64,000 nt of DNA from Paulinella micropora (taxonomy: Eukaryota > Cercozoa > Imbricatea > Euglyphida > Paulinellidae): contig WBZZ01004176.1 in NCBI GenBank assembly GCA_019918135.1, forward strand, positions 110,001 through 174,000. The letters are read 5' to 3'. Of the stretch, positions 26,618 to 36,122 are shown piece after piece (position 1 is the first letter of the stretch; each line of letters starts with the position of its first letter). Both the position numbers and the translations under genes were made by a program. The notes below the pieces were generated by a model. It was not told the DNA's origin and searched no databases. It worked only from the letters and a program-made list of their open reading frames with translations.

Positions 26618-27028
26618 GGAACGCTGTGGGACCAAAAAATTTAGTCCCGCGGGACCATTTAGTCCCGCGGGACCGAAAATTTTTTTAAGGAACGTTCTGG
26701 GACCAAACAATTTTTTTATTTTGGGATCGTTCTGGGACCAAAAAATTTATAAAAAAAATCTGTTATCAAAATTCGGTCCCGCGGGACCAAATGGTCCCGC
26801 AGGGCCGAATTAGTCCCGCGGGACCGAATTTTTTTAAGGAACGTTCTGGGACCAAACAACAGTTGCTTTATTTTCAGATCGTTCTGGGACCAAAAAAACT
26901 GTAGAAAATATATGATACGCATTCGACTAAATCGAGACAAATTCTCGATCGTTCTGGGACCAATAAAATATTTTTTGTTACAAAGATTTTTTGCCACAAG
27001 TTTTTGGGGGATCGTTCTGGGACTAATA
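26573..27028. repeat. palindrome family GGTCCCGCGGGACC and GAxCGTTCTGGGACC
   Basis: At least five perfect or near-perfect 12-14-base palindromes (GGTCCCGCGGGACC type, about 26573, 26592, 26646, 26661, 26778, 26813) alternate with seven or so copies of AxCGTTCTGGGACCAA (for example near 26693, 26719, 26842, 26881, 26950, 27013) joined by A/T-rich spacers. The first copies form the end of the fibre-like frame. No gene is seen in 26,618-27,080. Confidence 0.75.
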
Positions 27029-27086
27029 AATAAAACAATATTAATATTTGAAGACACACATAAGACTAAATTAAGATCAAATATCG

Positions 27087-27195
27087 ATTGTTCTACCTAT
27101 CTACCTATCCATACATCCATCCATCTATCTATCTATCTATCTATCTATCTACCTACCTACCTACCTACCTATCTACTTATCTATCTACCTAGGTA
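27087..27195. repeat. TATC/TACC tetranucleotide microsatellite
   Basis: A run of about 25 TATC, TACC or CATC units. It is simple sequence typical of eukaryotic chromosomes, with nothing coding on either strand. Confidence 0.85.
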
Positions 27196-27321
27196 TCATT
27201 ATGGGATAAATTGTGCCCGTAATAGAGTCAGCACTGCAATAGAATGGCAGGTACTGATAATCATGAAACTCCTAATGAACGCAAATATAGGCAAATATCA
27301 CTTGCCGGCGCAACATTGATC

Positions 27322-27438
<117 letters not shown>

Positions 27439-27687
27439 CATATATTTTTGCAACGGGCCGGCTTGAGATTAATGATTCTCTCATTAATAATAATAATACA
27501 TTAATATATATTAATATATATTAATATAATATCTATTTTATCCCAGTCTTTTCAGTGATTCACCAGCGGCTTCAGAGTCTTACTTATTCCTACTAGTGGC
27601 AAATATGAATATTCTGTTACATGTTAATATTAAAAATGTTTACGTAACAGCCGCGAACTATATATGACGGCTATTAAAAAATATAAT

Positions 27688-27689
<2 letters not shown>

Positions 27690-27771
<82 letters not shown>

Positions 27772-27772
27772 T
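27690..27772. repeat. second TAA trinucleotide microsatellite
   Basis: About 28 uninterrupted TAA units, 250 bases downstream of the first tract. Poly-Tyr, poly-Ile and poly-Leu frames over it are artefacts. Confidence 0.9.
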
Positions 27773-27874
27773 ATAATACCAAATACCAATACATGTGTTT
27801 GGTCTGGTGATGTGCCTGCCCGTCCGGATCCGAGGTCGAGGTTCAGTAACGCGTTTCGCAAAGAAAGTCTATCA

Positions 27875-28762
27875 AGTAAACTTTTAATACTCAAACAAAA
27901 TAACTTGTAGTGTCCTTATTCATTATTCCAATCTTTGCAAGCATTAAAATATTACATGTATTAAAACATTTTTCTGCTCTTCAACTTCTGCCTTGCATGA
28001 AGCATAAACTCGCAAGATTTTCGTTGGCTGTAAATAATATGGTAAGCAAGTCCCCTCATGTCGCCGAGGTACATTAGTCTATTCTTAAGTGCGTTCACAG
28101 ATGATGAAAGCTGTGGGAACGACAGCATCTGAAGCATTCGTAGCGCTGATAATAATATCCGTTGCAGCAGCAGTATCACATCCTTTCAGTTGACGAGAGG
28201 CTCTTCTAGCAGCTGCTCAAACCCAAGCTCAAGCAATGAACGACTGCGATTAGTCAAAGAAGTCCCCTCATGTCGCCGAGGTACATTAGTTCTAGTTCAC
28301 GTGCGTATATCTCGTTTAGTTCTTTGATTATCTCAGTTGACGAGAGGCTCTTCTAGCAGCTGCTCAAACCCAAGCTCAAGCAATGAACGACTGCGATTAG
28401 TCAAAGAACTAAACGCACTTAAGAGTAGCAACATCTGTGGAGTATATGCTTTTGGAGCACATACTTTGCCTGCGTTTTTTTTTCCCTTCTTTTTGTTTCT
28501 TCTTCCTTCTCCCAACCTTTCGGGCAATTCTCCTGACGCTGGTTTGTGACCTTTTATGATTTCTCTCTTGGTTTCCAGATAAAGATCTAAATATACACCG
28601 GAAAGTTTCGATGTTTTTGTCATGCGTTGTAATAGCTTCCAACGCAATCAGCAACCGGACTCTCTCGATTTTGCCATTACTCTCTGGGGAGTTCGCTGTA
28701 CAAGTAAACTTTTAATAATCAAACGAAATTACTTGTAGTGTCCTTATTCATTATTCCAATCT
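27875..28762. repeat. shuffled short duplications, probable decayed mobile element
   Basis: Several blocks are duplicated in mixed order: a ~62-base block at 27,875-27,937 and 28,700-28,762; a ~74-base block at 28,187-28,261 and 28,334-28,408; a 30-base block at 28,049-28,078 and 28,261-28,291; and an inverted pair (AACGCACTTAAGA type) at 28,079-28,095 and 28,411-28,427. The minus strand has an open frame (28,333-28,647) with a Lys-rich stretch but no recognised domain. It looks like remnants of an inserted and rearranged repeat. Confidence 0.55.
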
Positions 28763-28769
28763 TACCTCC

Positions 28770-29087
28770 TTACTGGGACATCTTCCAATACTTGTCAGGC
28801 CAGCCTGCCTTTTTCAATATCCTTTGCACATCAGCCTTTTGGACCCATTCCTCAGGAGCCAGACTTTCAAAGTCGGTATACATACCCTCTGCAATAGTTA
28901 GCAAACTTTGCAGCTGTGGCCTGTCATTTTTAGGGTAATGTTGTAGCAGCGTGTCTGCATCATGTTGTCCTGTACGCGACCATTTCATCAGCTGCTTAAC
29001 ACTCTGATAACTTCCCAGTCCAAAACAACTGGCAGAATTTGGCTGGCAGTCCGTAAAGGCACAAATGGCATCGGTAATAGAAAAATA
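28770..29087 (-). other. open reading frame or exon of unknown family
   Basis: A minus-strand frame is open from 29087 to the stop at 28770, with an internal ATG at 28988 (MKWSRTGQHD). The translated 105 residues look protein-like: balanced composition, Trp-rich, ending in ADVQRILKKAGWPDKYWKMSQ. No ATG starts the full frame, so it may be a host exon or a fragment of a viral gene. No family was recognised. Confidence 0.35.
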
Positions 29088-29339
29088 TTAGCCCGGAGCG
29101 CGCCTGATATTTGAAAAATCACGTGCCACAATTTGCATAAGCAACTTGTTTTCGTTTATCACGTTGATAGGATCGGAGGTAGCAACCGCGGCAATCTTTG
29201 CCACTGCAGCGGTGGCGACCGTCGTCGCCACAGGCAAGGGGTCTACGTTGGTCGATTGCAGCTTGTCCATGTCTAGTTTTCGGCTCTATTGTGGTTTTGA
29301 CAATATATGATGGAGGGAGGGGTCGGCAATTTTTTTTAC

Positions 29340-29502
29340 ATCCTCCCCCCCCCCCTCCCTCTCTCTCGCTAGGGACCTTCTCCCCTTTCCCCCCCCCCCC
29401 CTACCTCCCTTCTCCTCCCTCCCCTTCTCCTCTCTCTTCCCCCCCCCCCCTCTCCCTTCCTTCTCCTCCCTCTCCCTCCCCCCCCCCCCCCCCCCCCCCC
29501 TT
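29340..29502. repeat. poly-C/CT-rich low-complexity tract
   Basis: Runs of C broken by CTCC and TTCC, including one C tract of more than 20. It is an assembly-difficult sequence with no coding value. The flanks (29,090-29,340 and 29,500-29,740) show nothing recognisable. Confidence 0.85.
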
Positions 29503-29746
29503 CCTCTTCCCGTTTCTTGAATGAAATTTGTCGCCAAATTGTTGATAGACTATTTTAATCAAGCTCTGTCTGCGGGAGAGCGCAGGTTCGAACAAGCGAT
29601 TTGTATATAGCATGAATCAGAGACTCTGAAGAAGTGAGCGACAGTGTCGCAAAATATCGCGTGCTGTCACCCTTGGTCTCAGCGATCATATCGTCGCTGG
29701 CAGGCACAGCCCGCGGCAGATTTACTACTCTGCTATTAGTTAAGTA

Positions 29747-30079
29747 TTAAAATTCGTTGAGGTTACAAGATATTAGGTTCCGATGTAGTTGAGCTACTTT
29801 CTGCTCCAGGGCTATTACGCTATCCTTGACAAGATCAAACTCATGATCATCTACGAATCCGTCCAGTGTCCACAGATATTGGTGAAGCAGCTCGTTCTTT
29901 TTTTTGGTTAGCATACGCAACGTATTGCAGGCAATAACGTATTCTCGTTTCTGTGCGCGTTGGGCACGAGAGGAACGTCCCCCTGTCACTTGGGCTCGTT
30001 TGGCTGCGCGTTGGGCACGAGAAGAAAGTCCTGTCGATTGGATTCTTCTGGCCGTCCTCTGTGCACGAGAACCAGTCAT
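29747..30079 (-). CDS. basic repeat protein with C-terminal coiled coil
   Basis: A 110-residue protein from the in-frame ATG at 30079. Residues 3-48 are three copies of a ~15-residue basic repeat (SRAQR followed by two or three residues, KR/RR, then TG or SS). The second half (NTLRMLTKKKNELLHQYLW, DLVKDSVIALEQKVAQLHR) is helical. Arg/Ser-Ala-Gln repeats could bind nucleic acid. No family was recognised. It is divergent from the H3-tail-like gene, with two poly-G/C palindromes between. Confidence 0.45.
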   Translation of the reverse strand: MTGSRAQRTARRIQSTGLSSRAQRAAKRAQVTGGRSSRAQRAQKREYVIACNTLRMLTKKKNELLHQYLWTLDGFVDDHEFDLVKDSVIALEQKVAQLHRNLISCNLNEF

Positions 30080-30203
30080 TTCCTTGCTTGCCTGCGATGC
30101 ACCACACACAACAATCAGTCGCGAAAATACATCGCAAAACACATACAGCTAGAAAGAAAATACACAACTTTCGTTCTCCTACATTTGTTAGAAAAACACA
30201 AGA

Positions 30204-30280
30204 GGGGGGGGGGGGGCGCCCCCCCCCCTTTCATCCGCCAAAAGAATGAACTAGAGGGGGGGGGGGGGGCGCCCCCCCCC
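30204..30280. repeat. two poly-G/poly-C palindromes
   Basis: G-run, CGC, C-run palindromes at 30,204-30,228 and 30,255-30,280 sit in the divergent gap between the 29747-30079 and 30336-30884 genes. They are the first of a family that recurs between genes throughout Block 3. Confidence 0.85.
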
Positions 30281-30335
30281 TGAGAAACAACCAAAGAACG
30301 GACTCTGTGCAGTTGCTTGCACATTTTTAGCTGGC

Positions 30336-30884
30336 ATGGGTCGCTGTAAGATTCTGGCTCTTAACCAAAGGGGGGGCACAGCGCCCAGAAAGCATCTTGC
30401 TCTCCAAATAGCCAGTCGCAAGCCACGGAAAGGTGTAGCCCCCAAGGCCAAGCCCCCGGCAGCGGCAAAGGTGCCACGGCCTTGGGACGAGGAGAGTCTG
30501 CGGGCCCTGGACGAAGAGCGCGAAGAGATCCGACAGGCGTTTCACGAGGCCATCAAGGATGATGACCGCGCCCGGGGCGAGAAGTACGCGGCCCTGCTAC
30601 AGGAGAAGCACCTGAGCATCTGCTCTCATCTGCAGCAGTTTGTAGAAAACCACCTCCGTGCAGAGCAGGCGCGTCTCTATGCGGAGGAAGCCTTTGAGGA
30701 ACTAGGGGGCGATTGTCTGATCCGAGAATCCTACGTGGCGTTTCAATGCCTTCACGGAGAGAGCGCCCTGGGCCTCGGCGGTTACATCGACAGCAACGCT
30801 TGGGGGCTGCTGCTGGACGCGTTGGGCTTAGCCAGGGCCAAGTATGTTAGGATTTTGCAACGTCTGGAAAAGAGAGGGGCGTAG
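30336..30884 (+). CDS. protein with histone-H3-like N-terminal tail
   Basis: A 182-residue protein. Aligned without gaps to the eukaryotic H3 tail (numbering without Met), residues 1-25 are identical at R2, K4, A7, G12, G13, A15, P16, R17, K18, L20, A21 and A25. K9, K14, K23 and K27 positions are replaced. A Pro/Lys-rich hinge follows (residues 28-47), as before the H3 fold. The remainder is helical; residues about 135-182 carry AFQ, GLGGYIDSN and a terminal RLEKRGA that loosely recall the H3 alpha-2 region and C-terminus, but a histone fold is not proven. Giant viruses such as medusavirus and marseilleviruses encode histones. A highly diverged H3 or a tail mimic are both possible. Confidence 0.6.
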   Translation: MGRCKILALNQRGGTAPRKHLALQIASRKPRKGVAPKAKPPAAAKVPRPWDEESLRALDEEREEIRQAFHEAIKDDDRARGEKYAALLQEKHLSICSHLQQFVENHLRAEQARLYAEEAFEELGGDCLIRESYVAFQCLHGESALGLGGYIDSNAWGLLLDALGLARAKYVRILQRLEKRGA

Positions 30885-30990
30885 ACAGACAGTATTTTAT
30901 TAAAAAGCTTGACTACGACAAGTATTCATCCAAACCTACAATCTAGAGTTGACGAGAGCAGAAGGAACATAGTTTGGCCTTGATCACATT

Positions 30991-31446
30991 CTAGCGACCT
31001 GCTAACCAACGGTCCTGTACACTTTCGCTGTCTTTGCCTCTGTTAATGGCAGATGCTACGAGTTTTTGGCCTACGTAGGTTTCTTTGTAAAGTACTTCTT
31101 TTTCTTGGGTAGAAAAGACGACTACTTCTAGTGGCTTGCCGTTGTGCACGACCCTTTCCCGCACAGCAGCACACAGTTTTTCCATGCTTGCCAGCTTAAC
31201 CTCGTGTCTGCTCATGACCGTCATAACAACCACCCGTTCTGTCTCTACCTTTTTTTCCAAAGTAGAATCGATACGTATGTCGATCGCTACGTATTCGTTC
31301 TCGCTTTTCGGTCGAGGCGTTTGGCTGCTTTTGTCCGGGAGTAGTTCTCCTGCTTCGCTGAGGCTGAAAACGGCGACTGACGCGGGTGCGTAGTAAATAG
31401 ATTCTCCGCCACTGTTTCCTTTATACAGAACCTGCTTCGGAAGCAT
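30991..31446 (-). CDS. unknown 151-residue protein
   Basis: Starts at the ATG at 31446 and runs without interruption. Composition is balanced, with alternating beta-like and helical stretches (ERVVVMTVMSRHEVKLASM, LEVVVFSTQEKEVLYKE). No signal peptide, membrane segment or known motif was recognised. It is convergent with the H3-tail-like gene and lies downstream of a perfect GC palindrome. Confidence 0.5.
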   Translation of the reverse strand: MLPKQVLYKGNSGGESIYYAPASVAVFSLSEAGELLPDKSSQTPRPKSENEYVAIDIRIDSTLEKKVETERVVVMTVMSRHEVKLASMEKLCAAVRERVVHNGKPLEVVVFSTQEKEVLYKETYVGQKLVASAINRGKDSESVQDRWLAGR

Positions 31447-31550
31447 TTGTTCAACTGCTTGTCGGGATTTTAGAAACTAGCTGCAAAAGAAAAATGCAAG
31501 ATTTTTTGTTCTCCTGCTTTTTTTTGTAAGATACAAAGCACACAAAAAAG

Positions 31551-31589
31551 AGAGCAAGGGGGGGGGGGGCGCCCCCCCCCCCTTGCTCT
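31551..31589. repeat. perfect 39-bp GC palindrome
   Basis: AGAGCAAG, a G-run, CGC, a C-run and CTTGCTCT form an uninterrupted inverted repeat. The non-G/C flanks pair as well, which excludes a mere homopolymer coincidence. Confidence 0.9.
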
Positions 31590-31818
31590 ATCTGCGGGGC
31601 GGCCGCTTCGGCCGAAAAGCGTAGTCCGACGGATCTTTTGTTTTATCTGGAGGCCCAACGAGGAGCAGAGCAAGGCGGCTGCGAAAAGCTCCCCGACATA
31701 ACGACTTCATGGGTGCTGGAGCACGCACAGTCCTTGGGTTGTGCCAGAATGGAACACCCATGCCTGCCACCCCTGAACTGATCACACAATGGTCCGCCTG
31801 CCCCGAGACGCGTTTCAT
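31588..31818 (-). CDS. short ORF, weakly supported
   Basis: A 76-residue frame from ATG with a basic, Pro-rich C-terminus. It has the right orientation and spacing for the gene row (31446, 31818, 33406 starts all on the minus strand) but no recognisable motif. Its stop lies in the GC palindrome. It may be spurious. Confidence 0.3.
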   Translation of the reverse strand: MKRVSGQADHCVISSGVAGMGVPFWHNPRTVRAPAPMKSLCRGAFRSRLALLLVGPPDKTKDPSDYAFRPKRPPRR

Positions 31819-31827
31819 GGTTGTTCT

Positions 31828-33406
31828 TTAATTAAAAACAAAAGACTGTGAATTAGAGGCTAAAGCGCTTAGCCACGCGCAGGTAGCCAGTGCCCAAGAG
31901 CTAGCAAGGCGCGCGGCGCCCGAGGCCGCCGCCTGCACGGGCGCGCTTGTCTGCGTAGCGCCCCCCGCCGCCGCTGTTGTCGTTGTTGCTGCCGACAATG
32001 GTGGTGGTGATGGTGGCGGCGTAGTCGTGCTCAATGACTCCGCCCACCTGTTTCCGCAGCCCTGGTATACCTGGATCCCGCGCGCCCGAGCCGACGCGCG
32101 GAAGCCCGCCAGGGGCTGCGTGCAATTGGGCAAGGTAAAGGGCGCGCTGTTTTCAATGTGCAAACAATCTCCTGCCTCAGCGGAGCCGCTCTCTCTTTTA
32201 AAGGACATGACCAAGTACGCCTGCACGGCGCCCGCCGTGCAGGGCCTTGCAATGCGGTGTCGCAGGACCACCTCGTGGGCCGGCAACAAGCCGTACCCCG
32301 CCCAGTAGCTAACTGGAGCTACAACTGTTGAGGTTGGCAGAGCCTCCACCACGTACTCGGAGGCGTTGTCCAGTGCGTCCTCGCACAGCCCCACGCGCGC
32401 TGTGTAGTCCAGGGGTGCCCCCGGCAAGGCCTGCACCACGTAGATTTCCAGCGTGGACCTACAGCCAACCGCAACGCGCACACGGGTTTCTACGCCCTGG
32501 CCTGGCTGCAGCTCCAGGGAAAGGTAGCTCTTGTCCGTGCTGACACCACTTAGTCCGACGACGGGCCCCGCGTAAGTCAGGGAATGAGCGCCCGGGGCTA
32601 GACAGCTGTGCTGCCCCCGCCTACATTCAAAAAGGCGCCTGTTGGGCTCCAGGCAGAAAGGCGTGGTCCCAGGCAGGCACGTGCCTTCGGGCAAGCTTGG
32701 TCTCTCCCAACCGGCCGAGCTCGAGTCGTCGTCGTCGTCGGGCTCAAAGGGCAGCGTCCAGTCTCGTGCGCAGCCTTGGACCAACGTGTAGTTTAGTTTG
32801 GGTGGCCAAATCCGCTTCAACGGGTGTTGCTCTGTAGCGCTGCCTTGGCAGCCTGCTGTCGAAAGATTCGCGTACAGCCAGCCGGGCTTGCTGAACTCAA
32901 AGCGCATGTTTGTGCAATCCCCCCCGCGCTCGCCGTGGCCCATGTACAACCTGCTCGGGCCCACGGCTGAACCTGCGCAAGGCACCGCCCACAAGTGCCT
33001 GAGGACGACGTCGCGCTGAGGGCCGCCGGGCGCAAACATGTAGCGGCAAGTAGTATTGTCGCCACTAACGCTCCACGACGTGTTGATGGCTTCCTGCACG
33101 TTTTCCGCGGGCTGGGATAGGCTGTCCGCACACAGGCCCATCTCGCCACCCACCCTCCCTTCCCTTCAGGGACAGCAAGAGTAGGGTATCGCAACCGTGC
33201 GGGATAATAACGCGAGTCTCCACACGTTGCCCCGCTTCAAGGTCGAGTACATAATCAATGTAAGGTTTTGGCGACGGAAAAGAACCAAACTCTTTTACTT
33301 CGCAAAAGCAGTTTGAATACTCGCAGAGGGCCAGAGATACGCCTCTAAGCCCAGCATGCTTCTCTCCAGCCTGCGCCGGGGGAGCAATGCTCCCTCCCCC
33401 CCCCAT
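31828..33406 (-). pseudogene. two-module Cys-rich surface-type protein, frameshifted
   Basis: Two homologous modules of about 200 residues lie end to end. Each starts with a GQxVETRVxVxxGC strand, continues with GLCxDxL, VxEAxxTS, VVLRHxxAxPC, a DCxxxxxxxP segment and ends in VxQGCxxxW. The second module and most of the first are in one frame (31828-33153). The start of the first (YIDYVLDLEAGQRVETR, from about 33262) is in another frame beginning at an ATG at 33406, so a frameshift lies near 33,155-33,170 beside a C/T-rich run. NxS/T sites and a Thr/Pro/Ala-rich stalk with a hydrophobic end suggest a surface glycoprotein. No family was recognised. Confidence 0.5.
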
Positions 33407-33479
33407 CCTGTCCCTCATCATCCGCGTTTTCCCTTCCCCTTCTTCCCCCCCTTTCCTTCCCTCTCCCTCTTCCCGCGAA

Positions 33480-33640
33480 GAAGAAGGGGGGGGGGGGGCG
33501 GGAGAGAACGGGGAGAGAGGGGGGGGGGGGGTGCGCACCTTCCCGTTTTTCCCCTCCCCGTTTTTCCCCTCCCCTTCCCTCTCCCTCTTGCCCCCAAGGA
33601 GGGGAGAGAGCGGAGAGAGGGGGGGGGCGCCCCCCCCCTC
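33480..33640. repeat. G-rich and C-rich low-complexity with GC palindrome
   Basis: A poly-G run with GAGAG breaks (33,485-33,530), C-rich tracts and a G-run/CGC/C-run palindrome (about 33,618-33,640). It lies between the two-module protein and the Fanzor gene. Frames across it are compositional artefacts. Confidence 0.8.
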
Positions 33641-33803
33641 CTGGGCTCCAGGAGAAAGTTGAACTACTTTTGCTTCTCTTCTAAAGCCACAAATCTAACT
33701 TGGTCACTTTGTGAGCAGGTACAGGCATGGCCCTACACTTGGCTTTATGGGCTCTGTCTCGACTACAAACTCCGTCTAAGTCATCCGACGAGTGACTTCT
33801 CCA

Positions 33804-35750
33804 ATGAGGCGGCGCAGGGGGCAAGGCCCTCCGAGCCCTCCCCTTCAGCCCACGTTAGCGAGCTGGCAGCAGGACGAGAAGGTCCGAGAAAAGAAGTCCA
33901 GACCTACGCCGGCTCCTCCGGAGCCACCTTTAGCTTATGCACCGTTCTGGAATCAGTCTACCAGGGAAATGTCCAGGCAGTTACCTCTATGCACAGGGAG
34001 CGGCTTGGTTAGAGTGAATGCAAGCCGCCTCCCCCTTTCTTTGAGCGGGGTCATGGGGAATGGCTCCTGGAGTTCGGTCAGAAGGTACGAGCCAACAACC
34101 GCACAAGGCCCGCAGGAGACCTCCTGGCAATCGCGACTTTCACTGCTGCCCGCGACTCAGGCCAACGCGCGACGCAACGCAGCCAAAACAGACGAGCAGA
34201 ACAAACCGCCCAAGAAGAAGTTCAGCATGAACAAGAAGGCGGGCAAGACACCACCGCTCAAGACACTCACGTACAGGATCTACCCCAAAACCAAGGATAA
34301 AGAGGTTAGGCGAGCTTGGCTGCGTAAAGCTTGGCTGATGTTTCGGGCAGTTCATACCACCTGGAATGCGGCGGTGGCCTGGCTGAGAAAGGAGGATGAG
34401 CGTTTCCCCTGGCCCAGCGAAGAGGAGCAGCAGCAAGGTCAACCCACTCAGGCTGTTAGTAAAAAGAGGCGGCGCCAAGAAAAAAAGGAGAAAAAACCCG
34501 GCAAGCACAAGCGACAAAAAAAGGAAGAGAAGCCGCAGGAGCAGAAGGACGAGCCGGAGAAGGAGGAGACGCCCGAAGAGATCAAGGCCAGGAAAGCCAG
34601 AGAACGTCAAGAACAAAAGGAGCGCCGAGAGCAGAGAAGGGCCGAGATGGGCGGTAGAATGCGCTGCTTGGGCGACTTTGATCTAGATACTCTGCGCCTA
34701 CGGTTTGTGCAAGAGGACAGTGAATTTGTACGAGCCAGGCCGTGGCTTCTCAACGTGCCCTACGACATCCGCGCAGTTGCCATTCGAGACCTGCAAGCGG
34801 CGCGGGCCTCCGCCATCACAAATCTTAGCCAGAAGGGCAAGTTCTTTCACTGGAAGAGAGTCAAATTCCGCAGGTGGGAGGAGCGTAAGTCTACGATCAC
34901 GATTTTGCACAGAGATTGGGGGCGCAAGCGGGGCTTCTTTGCAGGTTTTCTGGGGCCAGACTCAGTTACCTCCAAGGATTGGCGCAAACAAGAGCGTAGG
35001 CTTGGGGCCAAAAAGCTTGAGATCAAGTACGATGTGCGCCTGCGGGTCGATTCCTTGGGTAGATGGTATTTACATGTACCGGTAGAGATAGAGCAGCGGC
35101 AGCGCGAATTTGCGGAGCTTGAATCCAAGCGTGCAGTGAGCATCGACCCTGGCGTGAGGAGCTTTCTGACCATGTACCATGCGGACTCGGGCGCGATAAC
35201 CGAATGGGGCCGCGGGTCCATTGCACGCGTGTACCGATTGCGGAAACACATCGACAATCTGCAAAGCAGTGTCGCGCTACTGGCTAAGGACAACAGCAAG
35301 AAGCGCAACCGCTATCGCTTGCGGCGCGCTATTACTCGAGTGCGTGATAGGATCTACAACATGGTTCAGGACGTGCACAAGAAAGCCGCCAGATGGCTGC
35401 TTGATAACCATGGCGTAGTCTTGCTACCTTGGTTCGGAGCGTCGGGCATGGTAAAAGGCAAGACGATCTCGCGGGAAACAAAGCGCAAGCTGCTTTCCTG
35501 GCGACACGCAGAATTCCGCAAGCGCTTGCTGAACCTACAGCGAGAGTATGTAGGCAAGTGCAAGGTGCTGATCTGCAACGAGGAGTTCACGACACAGGCG
35601 TGTACGCAATGCGGGGCTCTGTGGAGAGACATCAAAGCCGCGAAGACGTATAGTTGTGAGTGGTGCGCGCTCCAGCACGGACGCGACATGAACGCCAGTC
35701 GCAACATCCTCTTGAGACTGCTGGCCTTGGGTCAGCAGGACTTGTATTAG
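33804..35750 (+). CDS. Fanzor/TnpB-type RNA-guided nuclease
   Basis: A 648-residue protein from the ATG at 33804 (the frame opens at a GTG 12 bases earlier). The C-terminal ~200 residues hold a RuvC-like nuclease: RuvC-I D448 (SIDPGVRSFLTMY), a Glu at 593/594 in NEEFTTQACTQCG, a zinc ribbon C600/C603-C618/C621 and RuvC-III D628 (HGRDMNASRNIL). The usual TnpB RuvC-II Glu site reads VVLLPWFGASGM, without Glu. A Glu just before the zinc ribbon matches the rearranged catalytic site reported for eukaryotic Fanzors. The N-terminal half has a disordered basic region and a Lys/Glu-rich insertion (about 205-285). It would cut DNA guided by an omega-RNA from its own 3' region. Fanzors are widespread in giant viruses and their hosts. 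Confidence 0.85.
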   Translation: MRRRRGQGPPSPPLQPTLASWQQDEKVREKKSRPTPAPPEPPLAYAPFWNQSTREMSRQLPLCTGSGLVRVNASRLPLSLSGVMGNGSWSSVRRYEPTTAQGPQETSWQSRLSLLPATQANARRNAAKTDEQNKPPKKKFSMNKKAGKTPPLKTLTYRIYPKTKDKEVRRAWLRKAWLMFRAVHTTWNAAVAWLRKEDERFPWPSEEEQQQGQPTQAVSKKRRRQEKKEKKPGKHKRQKKEEKPQEQKDEPEKEETPEEIKARKARERQEQKERREQRRAEMGGRMRCLGDFDLDTLRLRFVQEDSEFVRARPWLLNVPYDIRAVAIRDLQAARASAITNLSQKGKFFHWKRVKFRRWEERKSTITILHRDWGRKRGFFAGFLGPDSVTSKDWRKQERRLGAKKLEIKYDVRLRVDSLGRWYLHVPVEIEQRQREFAELESKRAVSIDPGVRSFLTMYHADSGAITEWGRGSIARVYRLRKHIDNLQSSVALLAKDNSKKRNRYRLRRAITRVRDRIYNMVQDVHKKAARWLLDNHGVVLLPWFGASGMVKGKTISRETKRKLLSWRHAEFRKRLLNLQREYVGKCKVLICNEEFTTQACTQCGALWRDIKAAKTYSCEWCALQHGRDMNASRNILLRLLALGQQDLY

Positions 35751-35776
35751 TTTCGCGTAGGTCTATAAAACTCGCA

Positions 35777-35805
35777 CCAAAGCCCGGCTTCAGGTCGGGC
35801 TTTGG
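35777..35805 (+). terminator. strong hairpin after the Fanzor gene
   Basis: CCAAAGCCCG and CGGGCTTTGG form a 10-bp perfect stem with a 9-base loop, 27 bases after the stop. It could be a 3'-end signal or part of an omega-RNA, which in this family extends past the ORF end. Confidence 0.55.
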
Positions 35806-36122
35806 TTGCTTTGCTTCAATCGGGGCCTCTGAGGAAGGAGGGGGATGTGCCGCGTGCTGCCCTTTCTCTTTCCCAGCTGTAGGAATCTGGGGGAGGTTCA
35901 CCTCCTCAAGATTTCAATCCGATCTGCTGCTCGCTTTCTGGACGTTTGGGCGGATGGGCCCTTTGCCACATTCGATCGTCGTTGTTTTTGATTATAAAAA
36001 GTGTTTTTTTCTCTTCCCCTCTTGCTACCGATTTCAGAGCCTCCTTCAAACCTTTGACTGGGAGGGGCTCGAGCTTCACAAAAACATTCTCCGGGCTTGA
36101 CATGACTTGTTTTTAATATATA

